From Ligilactobacillus hayakitensis DSM 18933 = JCM 14209 (GTDB lineage: Bacteria; Bacillota; Bacilli; Lactobacillales; Lactobacillaceae): a DNA stretch of 64,000 bases. The position numbers and the translations under genes were made by a program. Positions 1 through 9,519 of this stretch are shown piece by piece (positions within the stretch are counted from its first letter, which is position 1; the number at the start of each line of letters is the position of its first letter). The stretch covers positions 1 to 64,000 of the forward strand of contig NZ_BAML01000002.1 of assembly GCF_000615845.1 (NCBI RefSeq), read 5' to 3'. The notes under the pieces are model-generated. The model was not told where the DNA came from and ran no database searches. It saw only the letters and a list, made by a program, of their open reading frames with translations.

Positions 1-10
1 ATTTTATTAA

Positions 11-36
11 GACTAGGGATTTCCTAGTCTTTTTTT
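11..36 (+). terminator. Rho-independent terminator of a gene upstream of the window
   Basis: A 7-bp GACTAGG/CCTAGTC hairpin is followed by a run of seven T. It ends a plus-strand gene whose body lies before position 1. Confidence 0.8.
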
Positions 37-128
37 GTATAAAATAATAATTTTTTAGGTCGAGATTTCTAAAAACGCTAACTAATGGTATCATAGTATA
101 TGAATTATGCAAGGAAAGGAAGAAAAAA

Positions 129-2315
129 ATGGAACAAGAAGTACGTCAGATAATAAGTTTTGAAGCAATGGACGGCACACAAGTGGCACCACAGCATGAT
201 GCTTCAATCTTATTTAAACAGTTTACTCTTTATAATGATAATTTTAAGAATAGCCTTCAAAAAGTATGGCCAGATCCCAAAGTTTTTTCTGGATTTGATG
301 TACCTCAAGTTGATGGACTACTTCCAGAATGTGATTATGTTCTTCCCCAAACAGTTGCATGGAATAGCAACGATACAATTGAAACTGTTAAGTATGATAA
401 ATTTAATAGTGTAATTAGTATTAATATACTTGATTTAAATACTTCACAAATTTTAAAAACAATCAATTATTATGGCATGATAGGACAAAAAGCGAATATT
501 GATTTTGATAAGATATTACATGCGTATCAAAAACAAGGTTATGTCCTCGATGCTACAAATTATACGGAAGATATGGAATTTTTAGAAGCAAATCAGGCAG
601 TTGTCATTAACATGAAGCATTTGCTTTTAAGAATTGCTGATTCTAAAATGTTGGGGTATATGGTTAAACCAGACGATATTCATTCACCCGTTTGGAAAGG
701 TGATGACATTGCCGAACAAAGTAATTTTGTACAAACAAGAGAAATATATCGAACTATTAATTACCGTTTTGAAAAGAAATCAAATTCAGATATTCAGGTG
801 CCAAATGTTGATCCGATAAAACAAGAAGTGGTTTTTGAAAAGCATCGCAAGGCAATTGTTGATATGGTAACTGGAATTGCGACGTTTGAACCTTGGGGAG
901 AATTTACCCCCGAGGTATTAACCTTTGAAGAATATAAGATGCCAGTTTTTGAAGATTGGAAACCTAAAACAGATATTATTGGCGCCCAACAAGTAAGGGT
1001 GGAAGATAGTGACATTGCGGTGGATGCGATTTATCATGACGATGAAAATGGTGTTACCGTCCGGGTTATTGATATTAGAACCAATGGTATTATTATGGCA
1101 TACTCTTTCTTTGGGAAAGCTGGGCGTAAGGTACCGTTTAATTTAAATACAGCGTTAATTGAGTTAAATAAGTTAGGTTATCGTTATCTTGAAGGGCAAA
1201 GTAATTGGAAAGATGGTATTACTTTCAAAGAAAACATTGGGAAGCAAATATTCCAAATTATTGTTGATCAAGATATTAAAACAATTACTGAACCAATCTT
1301 AAAGGCAGAACGATTACGGGAAAATGATGAAGAAAGTCCAATGATTGATGAATCATTAATGGATGAAGCTAATTTCAAACAGGTAGTTAAAAAGCATCGT
1401 CGAATTACGTATAAAGCAGATAGTAGAACGTTCTTTGATTTACCGCAACCTTTGCAACAAAATGCAGAATTTATAAGATATCGTCAAGCTAAAGTTAATC
1501 TGGTGACAGCAGAAGTAACTTGGCAAGAGTGGGGAAAATGGCAACCCAATGAAGTTGTCTTTAATGAATTATTAGTTAATAATTTTGAAGGATTTGAAGT
1601 TACACCAACAAGTATCCCAGAAATTGTAGTAACCCCTGATTTTACAAATGAAGACATCGTAGTTCAATATAAAGCGTTATTAAATCGGGAAAAGGCAATT
1701 GGAGGTACATTAGAAGTTAAAGTTGATCAAACGATTACAGAAGATATGATTTTGGACAATGTTTTAGTTCCAGAAGGTTATATCACTGAAAAGCAGTTGT
1801 TGACCCCACTACCTACAATGTTACGGGCTAATCAAAAATTAACTTTTGATGTGGAAGTTTTATTTGCTGATCAAACAGTTGATAACGTTGAAGTTAATGT
1901 TAATGTTAAAGCTCAAGATAACATTAATGATCAAGAAGATATCCAAGAAAAAATACTTGTTGATAATCGATTAATGAAAGACCAATATGTAGTTGAAGTT
2001 AAGCCATTAATTGTTGAACAAGGTAAAAATATTCTTGCTAAAGAAGCGGTAAAAAATGTGGCATTACTTCCAGGAAGTACGATTTTTGAATGGAAGATAG
2101 ATCCGGATACAAGTAAAGTACAAAAATTAACTGCAACAATGGTTGTAATTTATGGTGATCAATCAACGATGGAATATTTAGTTGATATTGATGTGATTGC
2201 TTCTAAGCAGGCTCTAGTGAAAAAAGAGGAGCAAAAAGAAATTAAAAAAGTCGAAACTAAAAAATCTGAAAGTAATATACTTACTAGATTAAAAGGTATG
2301 TTCGGATTGGAATAA
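129..2315 (+). CDS. Mub B2-like repeat protein without signal peptide or LPXTG
   Basis: A 728-residue protein with at least two Mub_B2/MucBP-like modules. The hallmark beta-strand plus aromatic segment appears near residues 235-280 (VDMVTGIATFEPWGEF) and again near 455-490 (VNLVTAEVTWQEWGKW). A more divergent copy fills the first 170 residues. Proteins with such modules are normally secreted, wall-anchored mucus adhesins. This one starts MEQEVRQI with no hydrophobic signal and ends in a lysine-rich tail (about 700-728) with no LPXTG or membrane anchor. The start has a good ribosome site (AAGGAAAGGAAG) 7 bases upstream. It stands alone between two terminators. The family call is moderately sure; role and location are unknown, and it may be cytoplasmic or exported by a non-classical route. 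Confidence 0.6.
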   Translation: MEQEVRQIISFEAMDGTQVAPQHDASILFKQFTLYNDNFKNSLQKVWPDPKVFSGFDVPQVDGLLPECDYVLPQTVAWNSNDTIETVKYDKFNSVISINILDLNTSQILKTINYYGMIGQKANIDFDKILHAYQKQGYVLDATNYTEDMEFLEANQAVVINMKHLLLRIADSKMLGYMVKPDDIHSPVWKGDDIAEQSNFVQTREIYRTINYRFEKKSNSDIQVPNVDPIKQEVVFEKHRKAIVDMVTGIATFEPWGEFTPEVLTFEEYKMPVFEDWKPKTDIIGAQQVRVEDSDIAVDAIYHDDENGVTVRVIDIRTNGIIMAYSFFGKAGRKVPFNLNTALIELNKLGYRYLEGQSNWKDGITFKENIGKQIFQIIVDQDIKTITEPILKAERLRENDEESPMIDESLMDEANFKQVVKKHRRITYKADSRTFFDLPQPLQQNAEFIRYRQAKVNLVTAEVTWQEWGKWQPNEVVFNELLVNNFEGFEVTPTSIPEIVVTPDFTNEDIVVQYKALLNREKAIGGTLEVKVDQTITEDMILDNVLVPEGYITEKQLLTPLPTMLRANQKLTFDVEVLFADQTVDNVEVNVNVKAQDNINDQEDIQEKILVDNRLMKDQYVVEVKPLIVEQGKNILAKEAVKNVALLPGSTIFEWKIDPDTSKVQKLTATMVVIYGDQSTMEYLVDIDVIASKQALVKKEEQKEIKKVETKKSESNILTRLKGMFGLE

Positions 2316-2346
2316 AAAAAGCTGAGAAAGTTTCTCAGCTTTTTTA
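2315..2346. terminator. Bidirectional terminator between the Mub-like gene and scrR
   Basis: AAAGCTGAGAAA/TTTCTCAGCTTT hairpin flanked by A and T runs. It can end transcription of both converging genes. Confidence 0.85.
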
Positions 2347-3333
2347 TTATTCAATTGTTTTTGAACGTAGGAATTTGACTGGTAGAATATATGGCTCGGG
2401 GTTAAAAGGTTCTTCTGGATGATTGATACGTTGTTCTAGAAGTTTAACTAATAAAATAGAAATATCATCAATCGGTTGAACAACCGTTGATAATTCAGGA
2501 TGATATTCTTGAATGAATTTTGTTCCATCAAAGCCAGTTATTTTTAAATCATCCGGAATCTTTAAGTTAATACTTTTAGCAACTTGCATGACCAAAAGCG
2601 CTGTTAAATCATCTGAACAAACAATTCCGTCAACATCATGTTCCAATAAAAGTTGTTTAATTGTAATTTCCTTTAACATTGGAGTTTCAGAAAATGAGAC
2701 AGGGTGAATATGAGGTTCAAGCTGTAATTTTTTAACAGTATCTTGATATCCTAATAACCGTTCATCAGTCGGATTTCCATTTTTGTCAGGATTTCCAATA
2801 AAATAAATTTTGCGGCATCCAGCATCAAATAATGCTTGAGTGGCGAGGACACCTCCATGATAGTTATCAGAACTAACAATGGGCACGTTATCTGATTGTT
2901 TCCGGTCAAATGAGACAATTGGAAGGTCAGCATCTTGATATTCTTTAATACCTAAGTTATGAGCGCCGGCGATGATGCCATCAACTTGATTAGCTAATAA
3001 CATTTTAAGGTAGGAACGTTCCTTTTCGATATTATAAGCCGCATTGCACAAAATAACTTTGTAGCCCGCATCAAAAAGACGATTTTCAATTTTTTCCACT
3101 AATTCTCCAAAAAATGGATTCGAAACTCCAGGGAAAATTAAACCAATTAGATTCGTCTTTTTTCCGTGAAGGGAACGCGCTAAAGAATTAGGTTGATAGT
3201 TAAGTTCATCCATCGCGATTTCAACTTTTTTTCGTGTTTTGTCAGAGATATAGCCATAATTGTTGATTACACGAGAAACAGTAGTTGGAGAAACCCCGGC
3301 TTTTTTAGCAACATCACTTAATTTTGCTCGCAT
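2347..3333 (-). CDS. scrR: LacI-family sucrose operon repressor
   Basis: A 328-residue LacI/GalR regulator. The N-terminal helix-turn-helix (LSDVAKKAGVSPTTVSRVI, residues 5-23) and hinge helix (YQPNSLARSL, about 46-55) are intact. A periplasmic-binding-like effector domain runs from about residue 60 to the end. It lies directly behind scrB on the same strand (19-base gap) and near the divergent sucrose PTS gene, so it is almost certainly ScrR, which releases the scr operators when sucrose-6-phosphate or fructose accumulates. LacI-type operators with an ACGT core lie in the scrB-scrA gap. It probably shares the scrB transcript. Confidence 0.9.
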   Translation of the reverse strand: MRAKLSDVAKKAGVSPTTVSRVINNYGYISDKTRKKVEIAMDELNYQPNSLARSLHGKKTNLIGLIFPGVSNPFFGELVEKIENRLFDAGYKVILCNAAYNIEKERSYLKMLLANQVDGIIAGAHNLGIKEYQDADLPIVSFDRKQSDNVPIVSSDNYHGGVLATQALFDAGCRKIYFIGNPDKNGNPTDERLLGYQDTVKKLQLEPHIHPVSFSETPMLKEITIKQLLLEHDVDGIVCSDDLTALLVMQVAKSINLKIPDDLKITGFDGTKFIQEYHPELSTVVQPIDDISILLVKLLEQRINHPEEPFNPEPYILPVKFLRSKTIE

Positions 3334-3352
3334 AAAATCTCTCCTTAATAGA

Positions 3353-4840
3353 TTATTTTTCCATAATCCAATGAGTACCTGTGAAGTTTAATTCACCATC
3401 TGATGCAATGGCAAGCTTAGTATTTTCTTTTGGTGCAAAATAACGGAAAGTCATTGTGTTCTTACCGTTGTTAATGAACATTTCAGCAAGTGAATGATCA
3501 ACAAAAAGATCGATTGATAAACGTTGGTTAGCGTCTAACTTAATGGTTCTTGTTTCACCATGTTCTTGATCAAAAGCAATTCCAGCTTGTGAGCGATTAA
3601 CAGTAAGGTAAGCATCATCTTTAGTTGAAAAGCTAATCTTAATTCCAGCAGAAAGATTATTATTAGCAGCGAAGTATAATTCACCTTCTTGGTTAGCTTC
3701 AATATCTAATTTAAGTTCATAATTTTGTGAAGCATCTTGCATTAAAGTTTGATGAGTATCTAAAGTTTTTTCAACACGAAGTGGAGTTCCGTTTTTTCTT
3801 AATGAAGCCATTGCAGGAACCGGTTGTTGATACAAGACACCTTCTTTAACATGAAGTTCTTTGACTTGGCTCATGCAATTTGCCCAATTTTCAGCATCAG
3901 TTGGGTAGCTAATATCAGGTAAACCAACCCAAGAAATTGCATAAGCTTTTCCATTAGGAGCGTTGAATGCTTGAGTAGCATAAACATCGAAACCATCATC
4001 TAAATTAAGTGGTTTTTCTTGGTTAGTAATAAATTTAGCTTTATTAAAGCGCATTTGTTCACCTAGCATGTACATGTTAGGGTAAATATTTTGGTAGTTA
4101 GTAATATTTTTATCTAATCCTTGAGGGCAGAAAATTAAAACAGGAATTTCATCAACAAAAACAAGATTAGGACATTCAATCATGTAGCCCATTTCATCAT
4201 TTGAAAAATCAACATAGCCTAAGTCTTGCCATTTTTTTAGGTCTTTTGAACGGAATAATGAAATTTTACCAGTCTTAGTTTTAGCATCTTGAGCTCCGAT
4301 AATAGCGTAATACATGTCATTAAACTTGATAAGTTGTGGATCACGGAAATGTTCAGTCACGTGATCAGGTTTTTCAATCATTGGTTTTTCAAGTTTAGTG
4401 ATATTGTAGTTTTTGTCCATTTTAGCGCCGATTTGATATGTATGACGTTCCCAGTTTTCATCACGGTGGTTACCGGTATACATGAGGAAAAGTTCATCGC
4501 CAATTACGTGAGCAGAACCAGAGTAGGCTCCATGACTATCGAATTTTGTATCTGGCTTAACGGCAAGACCCATATTTTTCCAGTGAACTAAATCTTTTGA
4601 AGTAAGGTGGAACCATGATTTTAATCCATGCGCAGCTCCAAAAGGAAATGCTTGATAGAAAAGATTATATTCGCCGTTAAAATATGAAAATCCATTAGGA
4701 TCGTTAAGTAAACCTGATTGTGGGCGTACGTGATAACTTAATTGATAATCTGATTTAGTAGCTTGTGCTTGTAAATCAAGTAATTCTTCTGCTGTCCATT
4801 CAGAATATTTTTTATATCTTTTTTCAGTTGTCCATTCCAT
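3353..4840 (-). CDS. scrB: Sucrose-6-phosphate hydrolase (GH32)
   Basis: Cleaves the sucrose-6-phosphate delivered by the ScrA PTS into glucose-6-phosphate and fructose in the cytoplasm. GH32 hallmarks are all visible: the nucleophile motif (GLLNDPNGF), the RDP motif of the transition-state stabiliser (HFRDPQLI) and the acid/base EC motif (MIECPNLV). A C-terminal beta-sandwich follows. The open frame extends 24 codons further upstream, but ATG 4840 (MEWTTEKRY) has a strong AAGGAGG site 11 bases before it and lies downstream of a consensus promoter, so it is taken as the start (495 residues, normal for ScrB). It is divergent from scrA and is followed by scrR. Confidence 0.93.
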   Translation of the reverse strand: MEWTTEKRYKKYSEWTAEELLDLQAQATKSDYQLSYHVRPQSGLLNDPNGFSYFNGEYNLFYQAFPFGAAHGLKSWFHLTSKDLVHWKNMGLAVKPDTKFDSHGAYSGSAHVIGDELFLMYTGNHRDENWERHTYQIGAKMDKNYNITKLEKPMIEKPDHVTEHFRDPQLIKFNDMYYAIIGAQDAKTKTGKISLFRSKDLKKWQDLGYVDFSNDEMGYMIECPNLVFVDEIPVLIFCPQGLDKNITNYQNIYPNMYMLGEQMRFNKAKFITNQEKPLNLDDGFDVYATQAFNAPNGKAYAISWVGLPDISYPTDAENWANCMSQVKELHVKEGVLYQQPVPAMASLRKNGTPLRVEKTLDTHQTLMQDASQNYELKLDIEANQEGELYFAANNNLSAGIKISFSTKDDAYLTVNRSQAGIAFDQEHGETRTIKLDANQRLSIDLFVDHSLAEMFINNGKNTMTFRYFAPKENTKLAIASDGELNFTGTHWIMEK

Positions 4841-4883
4841 AAAGATGAACCTCCTTAATGTAAACGTATTCTTATAATCTATT

Positions 4884-4912
4884 ATTTTAGCGAATAAAGT
4901 TAGACGTGTCAA
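4884..4912 (-). promoter_or_regulatory. scrB promoter
   Basis: On the minus strand, TTGACA (4912-4907), a 17-base spacer and TAAAAT (4889-4884) form a near-consensus SigA promoter. An ACGT-centred LacI-type half-palindrome (AATACGTTTA, 4860-4869 region) lies just downstream, where ScrR could block it. Confidence 0.75.
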
Positions 4913-5056
4913 TCGAATGCCATATGAGTAAATGTTATTAAATAGCGGATATAATGGGGTTTGGCCGGTAGAAAAATATGAAAAATCCGGTAAATTTCAG
5001 AATAGGCGTTTTCAAAAATGAAATTGAAAAATATCGTATATTTTTATGATAAACGA

Positions 5057-5084
5057 TTGACATATTATGTAAATACGATATTAT
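5057..5084 (+). promoter_or_regulatory. scrA promoter
   Basis: TTGACA (5057-5062) and TATTAT (5079-5084) are 16 bases apart. The likely start site falls on the palindrome at 5095-5104. The 298-base scrB-scrA gap thus holds two divergent promoters and their operators. Confidence 0.65.
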
Positions 5085-5094
5085 ATATATAGAT

Positions 5095-5104
5095 AAAACG
5101 TTTT
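5095..5104. promoter_or_regulatory. Putative ScrR operator
   Basis: AAAACGTTTT is a perfect 10-base palindrome with the central CG typical of LacI-family operators. It sits about 10 bases after the scrA -10 box, at the likely transcription start. A related ACGT site lies near the scrB start. Confidence 0.6.
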
Positions 5105-5138
5105 CAAAACGATTAAGTGAAAAAGGAAGTGAATATTC

Positions 5139-7079
5139 ATGGATTACAAGAAAGTCGCAAGTGAAGTTATCGAAGCTGTCGGACGCGATAATCTAGTCGC
5201 TGCCGCTCACTGTGCTACACGTTTACGTTTAGTACTAAAAGATGATAACAAAGTTGATCAAGCTGCTCTTGATTCCAATGAGGGTGTAAAGGGGACATTT
5301 AAACAAAATGGTCAATATCAAGTTATTATTGGACCTGGGGATGTTAATTTTGTTTATGATGAATTGATTAAAGCTACAGGGTTATCTGAAGTTTCTACAG
5401 AAGACCTTAAAGAAATCGCTGCTAAAGGTCAAAAGACCAACCCAGTGATGGCATTTATTAAGCTATTATCTGATATTTTTGTTCCAATTATTCCAGCTTT
5501 AGTTGCTGGTGGTTTGTTAATGGCTTTAAACAATTTCTTTACACAACCAGGATTGTTTGGACCTAAGTCAATTGTTTCAATGTCACCTGTAATTAAAGGT
5601 TTATCTGACATGATTCAATTGATGTCCGCAGCACCATTTATGTTTATGCCAATTTTAGTTGCTATTTCAGCTGCTAAGCGTTTTGGGGCTAACCAATTCT
5701 TGGGAGCTGCAATCGGGATGATTATGACAACCCCAGATTTAGGTGGTGCTACTAAGTATTGGGATATCTTTGGTTTCCACGTATCTCAAACCAGTTACAC
5801 ATACCAAGTTATTCCAGTTTTAGCTGCAATTTATGTTTTAGCCTTTTTGGAAAAGAGATTCCACAAATGGCTACCATCAGCAGTTGACTTCACATTTACA
5901 CCATTACTTTCAGTAATGATTACTGGATTTTTAACATTTACAGTTATTGGTCCTGTTTTGAAGTTTGTCTCAGATGCAATTACAAACGGAATTGTTTGGT
6001 TATATGACACAACAAGCTTTGTCGGCATGGGTGTCTTTGGGTTAACATATTCAGCAATTGTTATGACTGGTTTACACCAAAGTTTCCCTGCTATTGAAAC
6101 TCAATTAGTTACAGCATTTAGCCAAGGACATGGTGCAGGGGACTTTATCTTTGTTACTGCATCAATGGCTAACGTTGCTCAAGGGGCAGCAACATTTGCT
6201 ATTTACTTCTTAACTAAAGATAAGAAGATGAAGGGTCTTTCATCTTCAGCTGGGGTTTCAGCTTTACTTGGAATTACTGAGCCAGCATTGTTTGGGGTTA
6301 ACTTGAAATACAAATTCCCATTCTTCTGTGCTTTAGTTGGATCAGGGGTTGCTGCAGCATTTGCCGGTTTAACAAAAGTAATCGCTGCTTCAATGGGTTC
6401 AGCTGGTTTCTTAGGATTCTTATCAATTTATCCTAAATCAATTCCAATGTACCTTGTAGCTGAATTAATCAGTTTTGCTGTTACATTTGCAATCACATAT
6501 GTTTACGGTAAAGGTCACATGCCACAAGAAGTAGTTGCTCAAGAAACAACACAAACAGCAACACCAGTACAACCTGCTTTTGAAGCTGACATGAATGTTC
6601 AAGATGCAGATAGTATCGTAGTAGCACCAGTTGATGGTCAAGCAGTTGCATTAACAAGTGTAAATGATCCTGTATTTTCAACTGAAGCAATGGGTAAAGG
6701 AATTGCTATTAAGCCAAGTGATAACACAATTTACTCACCAGTTGACGGGGAATTAACAGTTGCATATCCAACAAAACATGCTTATGGTCTTGTTGCTGAA
6801 GATGGAACAGAAGTGTTAATTCACATCGGTATTGATACTGTTCAAATGGAAGGTAAAGGTTTTGAATCTTTCGTAAAAGCAGGAGATAAGGTTAAAAAAG
6901 GCGATAAATTAGGAACTGCAGATATGGATGCAATTCAAAAAGCCGGTTACGATGATACAGTAATGGTTATTGTAACAAATACAATGATGCAAAAAGATGT
7001 TCAACGTCTTGTTGACGGAACAGTTAAGCATGGTGAAGACGCAATTGGCGTTCAATTTAAGCCAGCTGAAGAAAAATAG
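5139..7079 (+). CDS. scrA: Sucrose-specific PTS transporter EIIBCA
   Basis: A 646-residue three-domain PTS permease in B-C-A order. EIIB occupies residues 1-90 with the phosphorylated Cys25 (AHCATRLRL). EIIC, a glucose/sucrose-family membrane domain with about ten segments, spans roughly 100-460. EIIA (about 490-646) carries the phospho-accepting His562 in [10 protein letters not shown]. It imports sucrose and phosphorylates it to sucrose-6-phosphate. The position opposite scrB/scrR fixes the substrate as sucrose rather than trehalose or a beta-glucoside. The start has AAAGGAAGTG upstream. A strong terminator follows. Confidence 0.93.
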   Translation: MDYKKVASEVIEAVGRDNLVAAAHCATRLRLVLKDDNKVDQAALDSNEGVKGTFKQNGQYQVIIGPGDVNFVYDELIKATGLSEVSTEDLKEIAAKGQKTNPVMAFIKLLSDIFVPIIPALVAGGLLMALNNFFTQPGLFGPKSIVSMSPVIKGLSDMIQLMSAAPFMFMPILVAISAAKRFGANQFLGAAIGMIMTTPDLGGATKYWDIFGFHVSQTSYTYQVIPVLAAIYVLAFLEKRFHKWLPSAVDFTFTPLLSVMITGFLTFTVIGPVLKFVSDAITNGIVWLYDTTSFVGMGVFGLTYSAIVMTGLHQSFPAIETQLVTAFSQGHGAGDFIFVTASMANVAQGAATFAIYFLTKDKKMKGLSSSAGVSALLGITEPALFGVNLKYKFPFFCALVGSGVAAAFAGLTKVIAASMGSAGFLGFLSIYPKSIPMYLVAELISFAVTFAITYVYGKGHMPQEVVAQETTQTATPVQPAFEADMNVQDADSIVVAPVDGQAVALTSVNDPVFSTEAMGKGIAIKPSDNTIYSPVDGELTVAYPTKHAYGLVAEDGTEVLIHIGIDTVQMEGKGFESFVKAGDKVKKGDKLGTADMDAIQKAGYDDTVMVIVTNTMMQKDVQRLVDGTVKHGEDAIGVQFKPAEEK

Positions 7080-7098
7080 AATTCTAAAATAATTTGTG

Positions 7099-7141
7099 AA
7101 AAAATAGTGTTAGATATTTTGTATCTAATACTATTTTTTTT
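7099..7141 (+). terminator. scrA terminator
   Basis: A long hairpin (arms ATAGTGTTAGATA and TATCTAATACTAT with one G-U pair) followed by eight T. It separates scrA from the GH13-like gene. Confidence 0.85.
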
Positions 7142-7193
7142 ATGTGTATTAACTATAATAAAGATAAGAATAAATTAAAGGACGGAATCAAAA

Positions 7194-8948
7194 ATGGATA
7201 AAGCTGCATTATTACATCGCGCAACAAGCGAGATGGCTTTTTACAAAAAGAAAGATTTGCTTCACCTCCGTTTTCGTGCGAAGCGAAATGATTTAGTAGA
7301 TGTAACTGTCTTAATTGGTCCATTACGTCATGCAAGTGATAATACTCCATGGCCACATCAAGAAATTATGTTAGAACGTTCATTTGTAACGAAATTTCAT
7401 GATTATTGGACAATGGATTTGAAATTAGGCGATAACGCTGCCCAATATATTTTTAAAGTTACAGATCTACACGGCGAAGTTATTTTTTATGATACACAAA
7501 GAATACTCCCAGCAAGCGAAAACAATATTAATTATCCCCATGGATTTTTAATTCCAACGCGTAATAAGCGCTATGTTCAATATGTTCCTAGTTGGGCAAA
7601 CAAAACTATTTGGTATCAAATTCAAGTTGATCGTTTCTTTGATGGCGATAAGTATTTGAATTTACCTGATACCAAAGAGTGGAACGAAAAAGAATTTAAT
7701 GAACAATCAACTTTTGGAGGAGATTTACAAGGAATTCTTGGAAAATTAGATTACCTTCAAGGAATTGGAACAAATGGCTTAGTGTTATCTTCAATTTTTG
7801 AAGGGCAAGGAGCTTTTAAGAATCCCGTTAATGATTATTATAGTTTAGCGCATAACTTTGGAAATAAAGATACGTTTAAATATTTAGTTGATAATATGCA
7901 TCAACGTGGAATGAGAATTATGTTGGAAATGAACTTTGCTTTTTTAAGTGATGTTTCTAGACAATGGCGCGATGTTCTTGAAAATGGGGAAGAATCTCAA
8001 TATAAAGATTGGTTTATGATTAAAGGTTTTCCGCCCAGATATACTGACACTACTCAAACGCTACATGCAAATTATAAATTTAGCTTGAATAATCCTCATT
8101 TTCCAACGTTAAATCTAAAAAATAAAGAAGTTCAAAATTACTTCTTAGATGTAGTGAAATATTGGGTAAAGCATTTTAAAATTGATGCGATTAAGTTAGA
8201 AAATTTCGCAGAATTAGAAAAAGAATTTGTTCAATTACTCCAAAAAGAAGTTCATCAACTAAATCCAGATTTCTATTTAGTAGGACAAGATTCAAAAGTA
8301 AGTCTAGAAAAAGAAACTTATGAAGTTGCGGATGGAAAGTTTAACCATGCTTTACGCGAATTACTTCTACAATTTACTCAAGATCAAGAAATCAAGGTAA
8401 ATGAATTTAAACAACAATTTAGCCAGCAATTACTATATTATACAGATCAACAATGGATGACGATGTTAAATAGTATGGATGATTTAGATTCACCCCGAAT
8501 TTTAACCCGTTGCCGGCAAGATAAGGCGCTAGTTCGTGCTGTGATTGCGTTTATGTATTTGCAAAAAGGGATGCCTTTACTTACATATGGAACTGAAATT
8601 GGCATGCTAGGGCATGAAGTTCCTGAAAATCGAGGAACCATGTTTTTTGATGAAGATGTTGAAGATGAAAAGATGATGCGTTTTATTCGTGTCTTAAATA
8701 ATTTCCGTTTACAAAATGCTAAACTTCTTAGTGAAGGAAGTTTTAATTGGGGGCAAGTAAGTGATACTTATTCATATTTGAGCTTTATTCGAAAAGATGA
8801 TAAGCGTAAGGTATTTGCTTTATTTAATTTTGGCTATGCAAGCATTAAATTTGTCTTGCCAAATCACGCAAAATTAATTATTGGACAAAATATTAAGGAT
8901 GAGACTTCTGAATTAACCCAATATGGGTTTGTAATTATGGAAGCCTAA
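7194..8948 (+). CDS. GH13 neopullulanase-like protein lacking catalytic residues
   Basis: At 584 residues it has the length and layout of cyclomaltodextrinase/neopullulanase: an N-terminal CBM34-like domain (about 1-125), a (beta/alpha)8 barrel (130-500) and a C-terminal beta domain. Aligned by eye to the four conserved GH13 regions, region I DxxxNH reads LEMNFAF (Glu245, no His), region II RLD reads KLE (Glu336 for the nucleophile Asp), region III GE reads GQ (Gln365 for the acid/base Glu) and region IV HD reads LD (Asp432 kept). Two of the three catalytic residues and both substrate histidines are therefore changed. The reading frame is intact, so the protein is probably made, but not as a normal glycoside hydrolase. 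It may bind or sense a sugar. It follows the scr genes but has its own leader. Confidence 0.7.
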   Translation: MDKAALLHRATSEMAFYKKKDLLHLRFRAKRNDLVDVTVLIGPLRHASDNTPWPHQEIMLERSFVTKFHDYWTMDLKLGDNAAQYIFKVTDLHGEVIFYDTQRILPASENNINYPHGFLIPTRNKRYVQYVPSWANKTIWYQIQVDRFFDGDKYLNLPDTKEWNEKEFNEQSTFGGDLQGILGKLDYLQGIGTNGLVLSSIFEGQGAFKNPVNDYYSLAHNFGNKDTFKYLVDNMHQRGMRIMLEMNFAFLSDVSRQWRDVLENGEESQYKDWFMIKGFPPRYTDTTQTLHANYKFSLNNPHFPTLNLKNKEVQNYFLDVVKYWVKHFKIDAIKLENFAELEKEFVQLLQKEVHQLNPDFYLVGQDSKVSLEKETYEVADGKFNHALRELLLQFTQDQEIKVNEFKQQFSQQLLYYTDQQWMTMLNSMDDLDSPRILTRCRQDKALVRAVIAFMYLQKGMPLLTYGTEIGMLGHEVPENRGTMFFDEDVEDEKMMRFIRVLNNFRLQNAKLLSEGSFNWGQVSDTYSYLSFIRKDDKRKVFALFNFGYASIKFVLPNHAKLIIGQNIKDETSELTQYGFVIMEA

Positions 8949-8950
8949 TA

Positions 8951-8985
8951 TAAAAAAGGTCGACTCGATTGAGTCGGCCTTTTTA
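8951..8985. terminator. Bidirectional terminator
   Basis: GGTCGACTC/GAGTCGGCC hairpin with an A run before and a T run after. It serves the converging GH13-like and L,D-transpeptidase genes. Confidence 0.85.
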
Positions 8986-9519
8986 TTAGAAGATAACAAC
9001 TGGTTCATGTTGATCAATATTATTATAAATGTCACCGGCGTCTTTAGGTTGGAGATTAACACACCCTAAAGATCCGCTAGTAAGATATTGTTTTTTGTCC
9101 CATTTTGTACGCCAGCTAGCATCATGAAAGCCACAACCATCAACCGTGAATGGGGCCCAGTAATCAACAGGGCTGGCATATTCTTGCCCGTTAGTTCTTT
9201 TTCCCCGAAGCGTAACGTGTTGTTGTTTATACATAATATAAAAAACCCCTTTAGGAGTATCACTGTTAGTACTATGAGTTCCAGTAACAACGTCTGCGAC
9301 TTTGACGATCTTATTATTACGATAAACCCAGGCTCTTTGGTTTTTAATCGAGACAGCGATATAATTTTTCCCTAAACCGTGATGAACATGAAAATCATAC
9401 CCAGTTCCATCTTGACTATATCCTTTACCAGTTAAATTATTTTTGGCGGATACTTCTTTTTTATTATCGATTAAAGCATTAGTCAAAGTTTGATGAACTT
9501 TATTTTTATCTAGAGCCAC
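8986..9519 (-). pseudogene. L,D-transpeptidase, 3' (catalytic YkuD) part of a frameshifted gene
   Basis: This frame encodes the YkuD catalytic domain of a peptidoglycan L,D-transpeptidase (177 residues). The catalytic pair is present: the His of GCGFHDASW and the Cys of SGSLGCVNL. It has no signal or membrane anchor of its own. It starts only at a GTG (9519) with no ribosome site, and its first residues (ALDKNKVHQTL) continue the protein of the overlapping upstream frame. One missing G in TGGGCT (now TGGCT) near 9514-9517 restores a single reading frame. The enzyme would cross-link wall peptides 3-3 or attach proteins, outside the membrane. It is either a recent pseudogene or a sequencing error. 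Confidence 0.8.

Noticed and set aside
7194-8948. Calling the GH13 gene an active neopullulanase
   Set aside because: Both catalytic carboxylates that do the chemistry are replaced (Glu336, Gln365), so an enzyme name would mislead.
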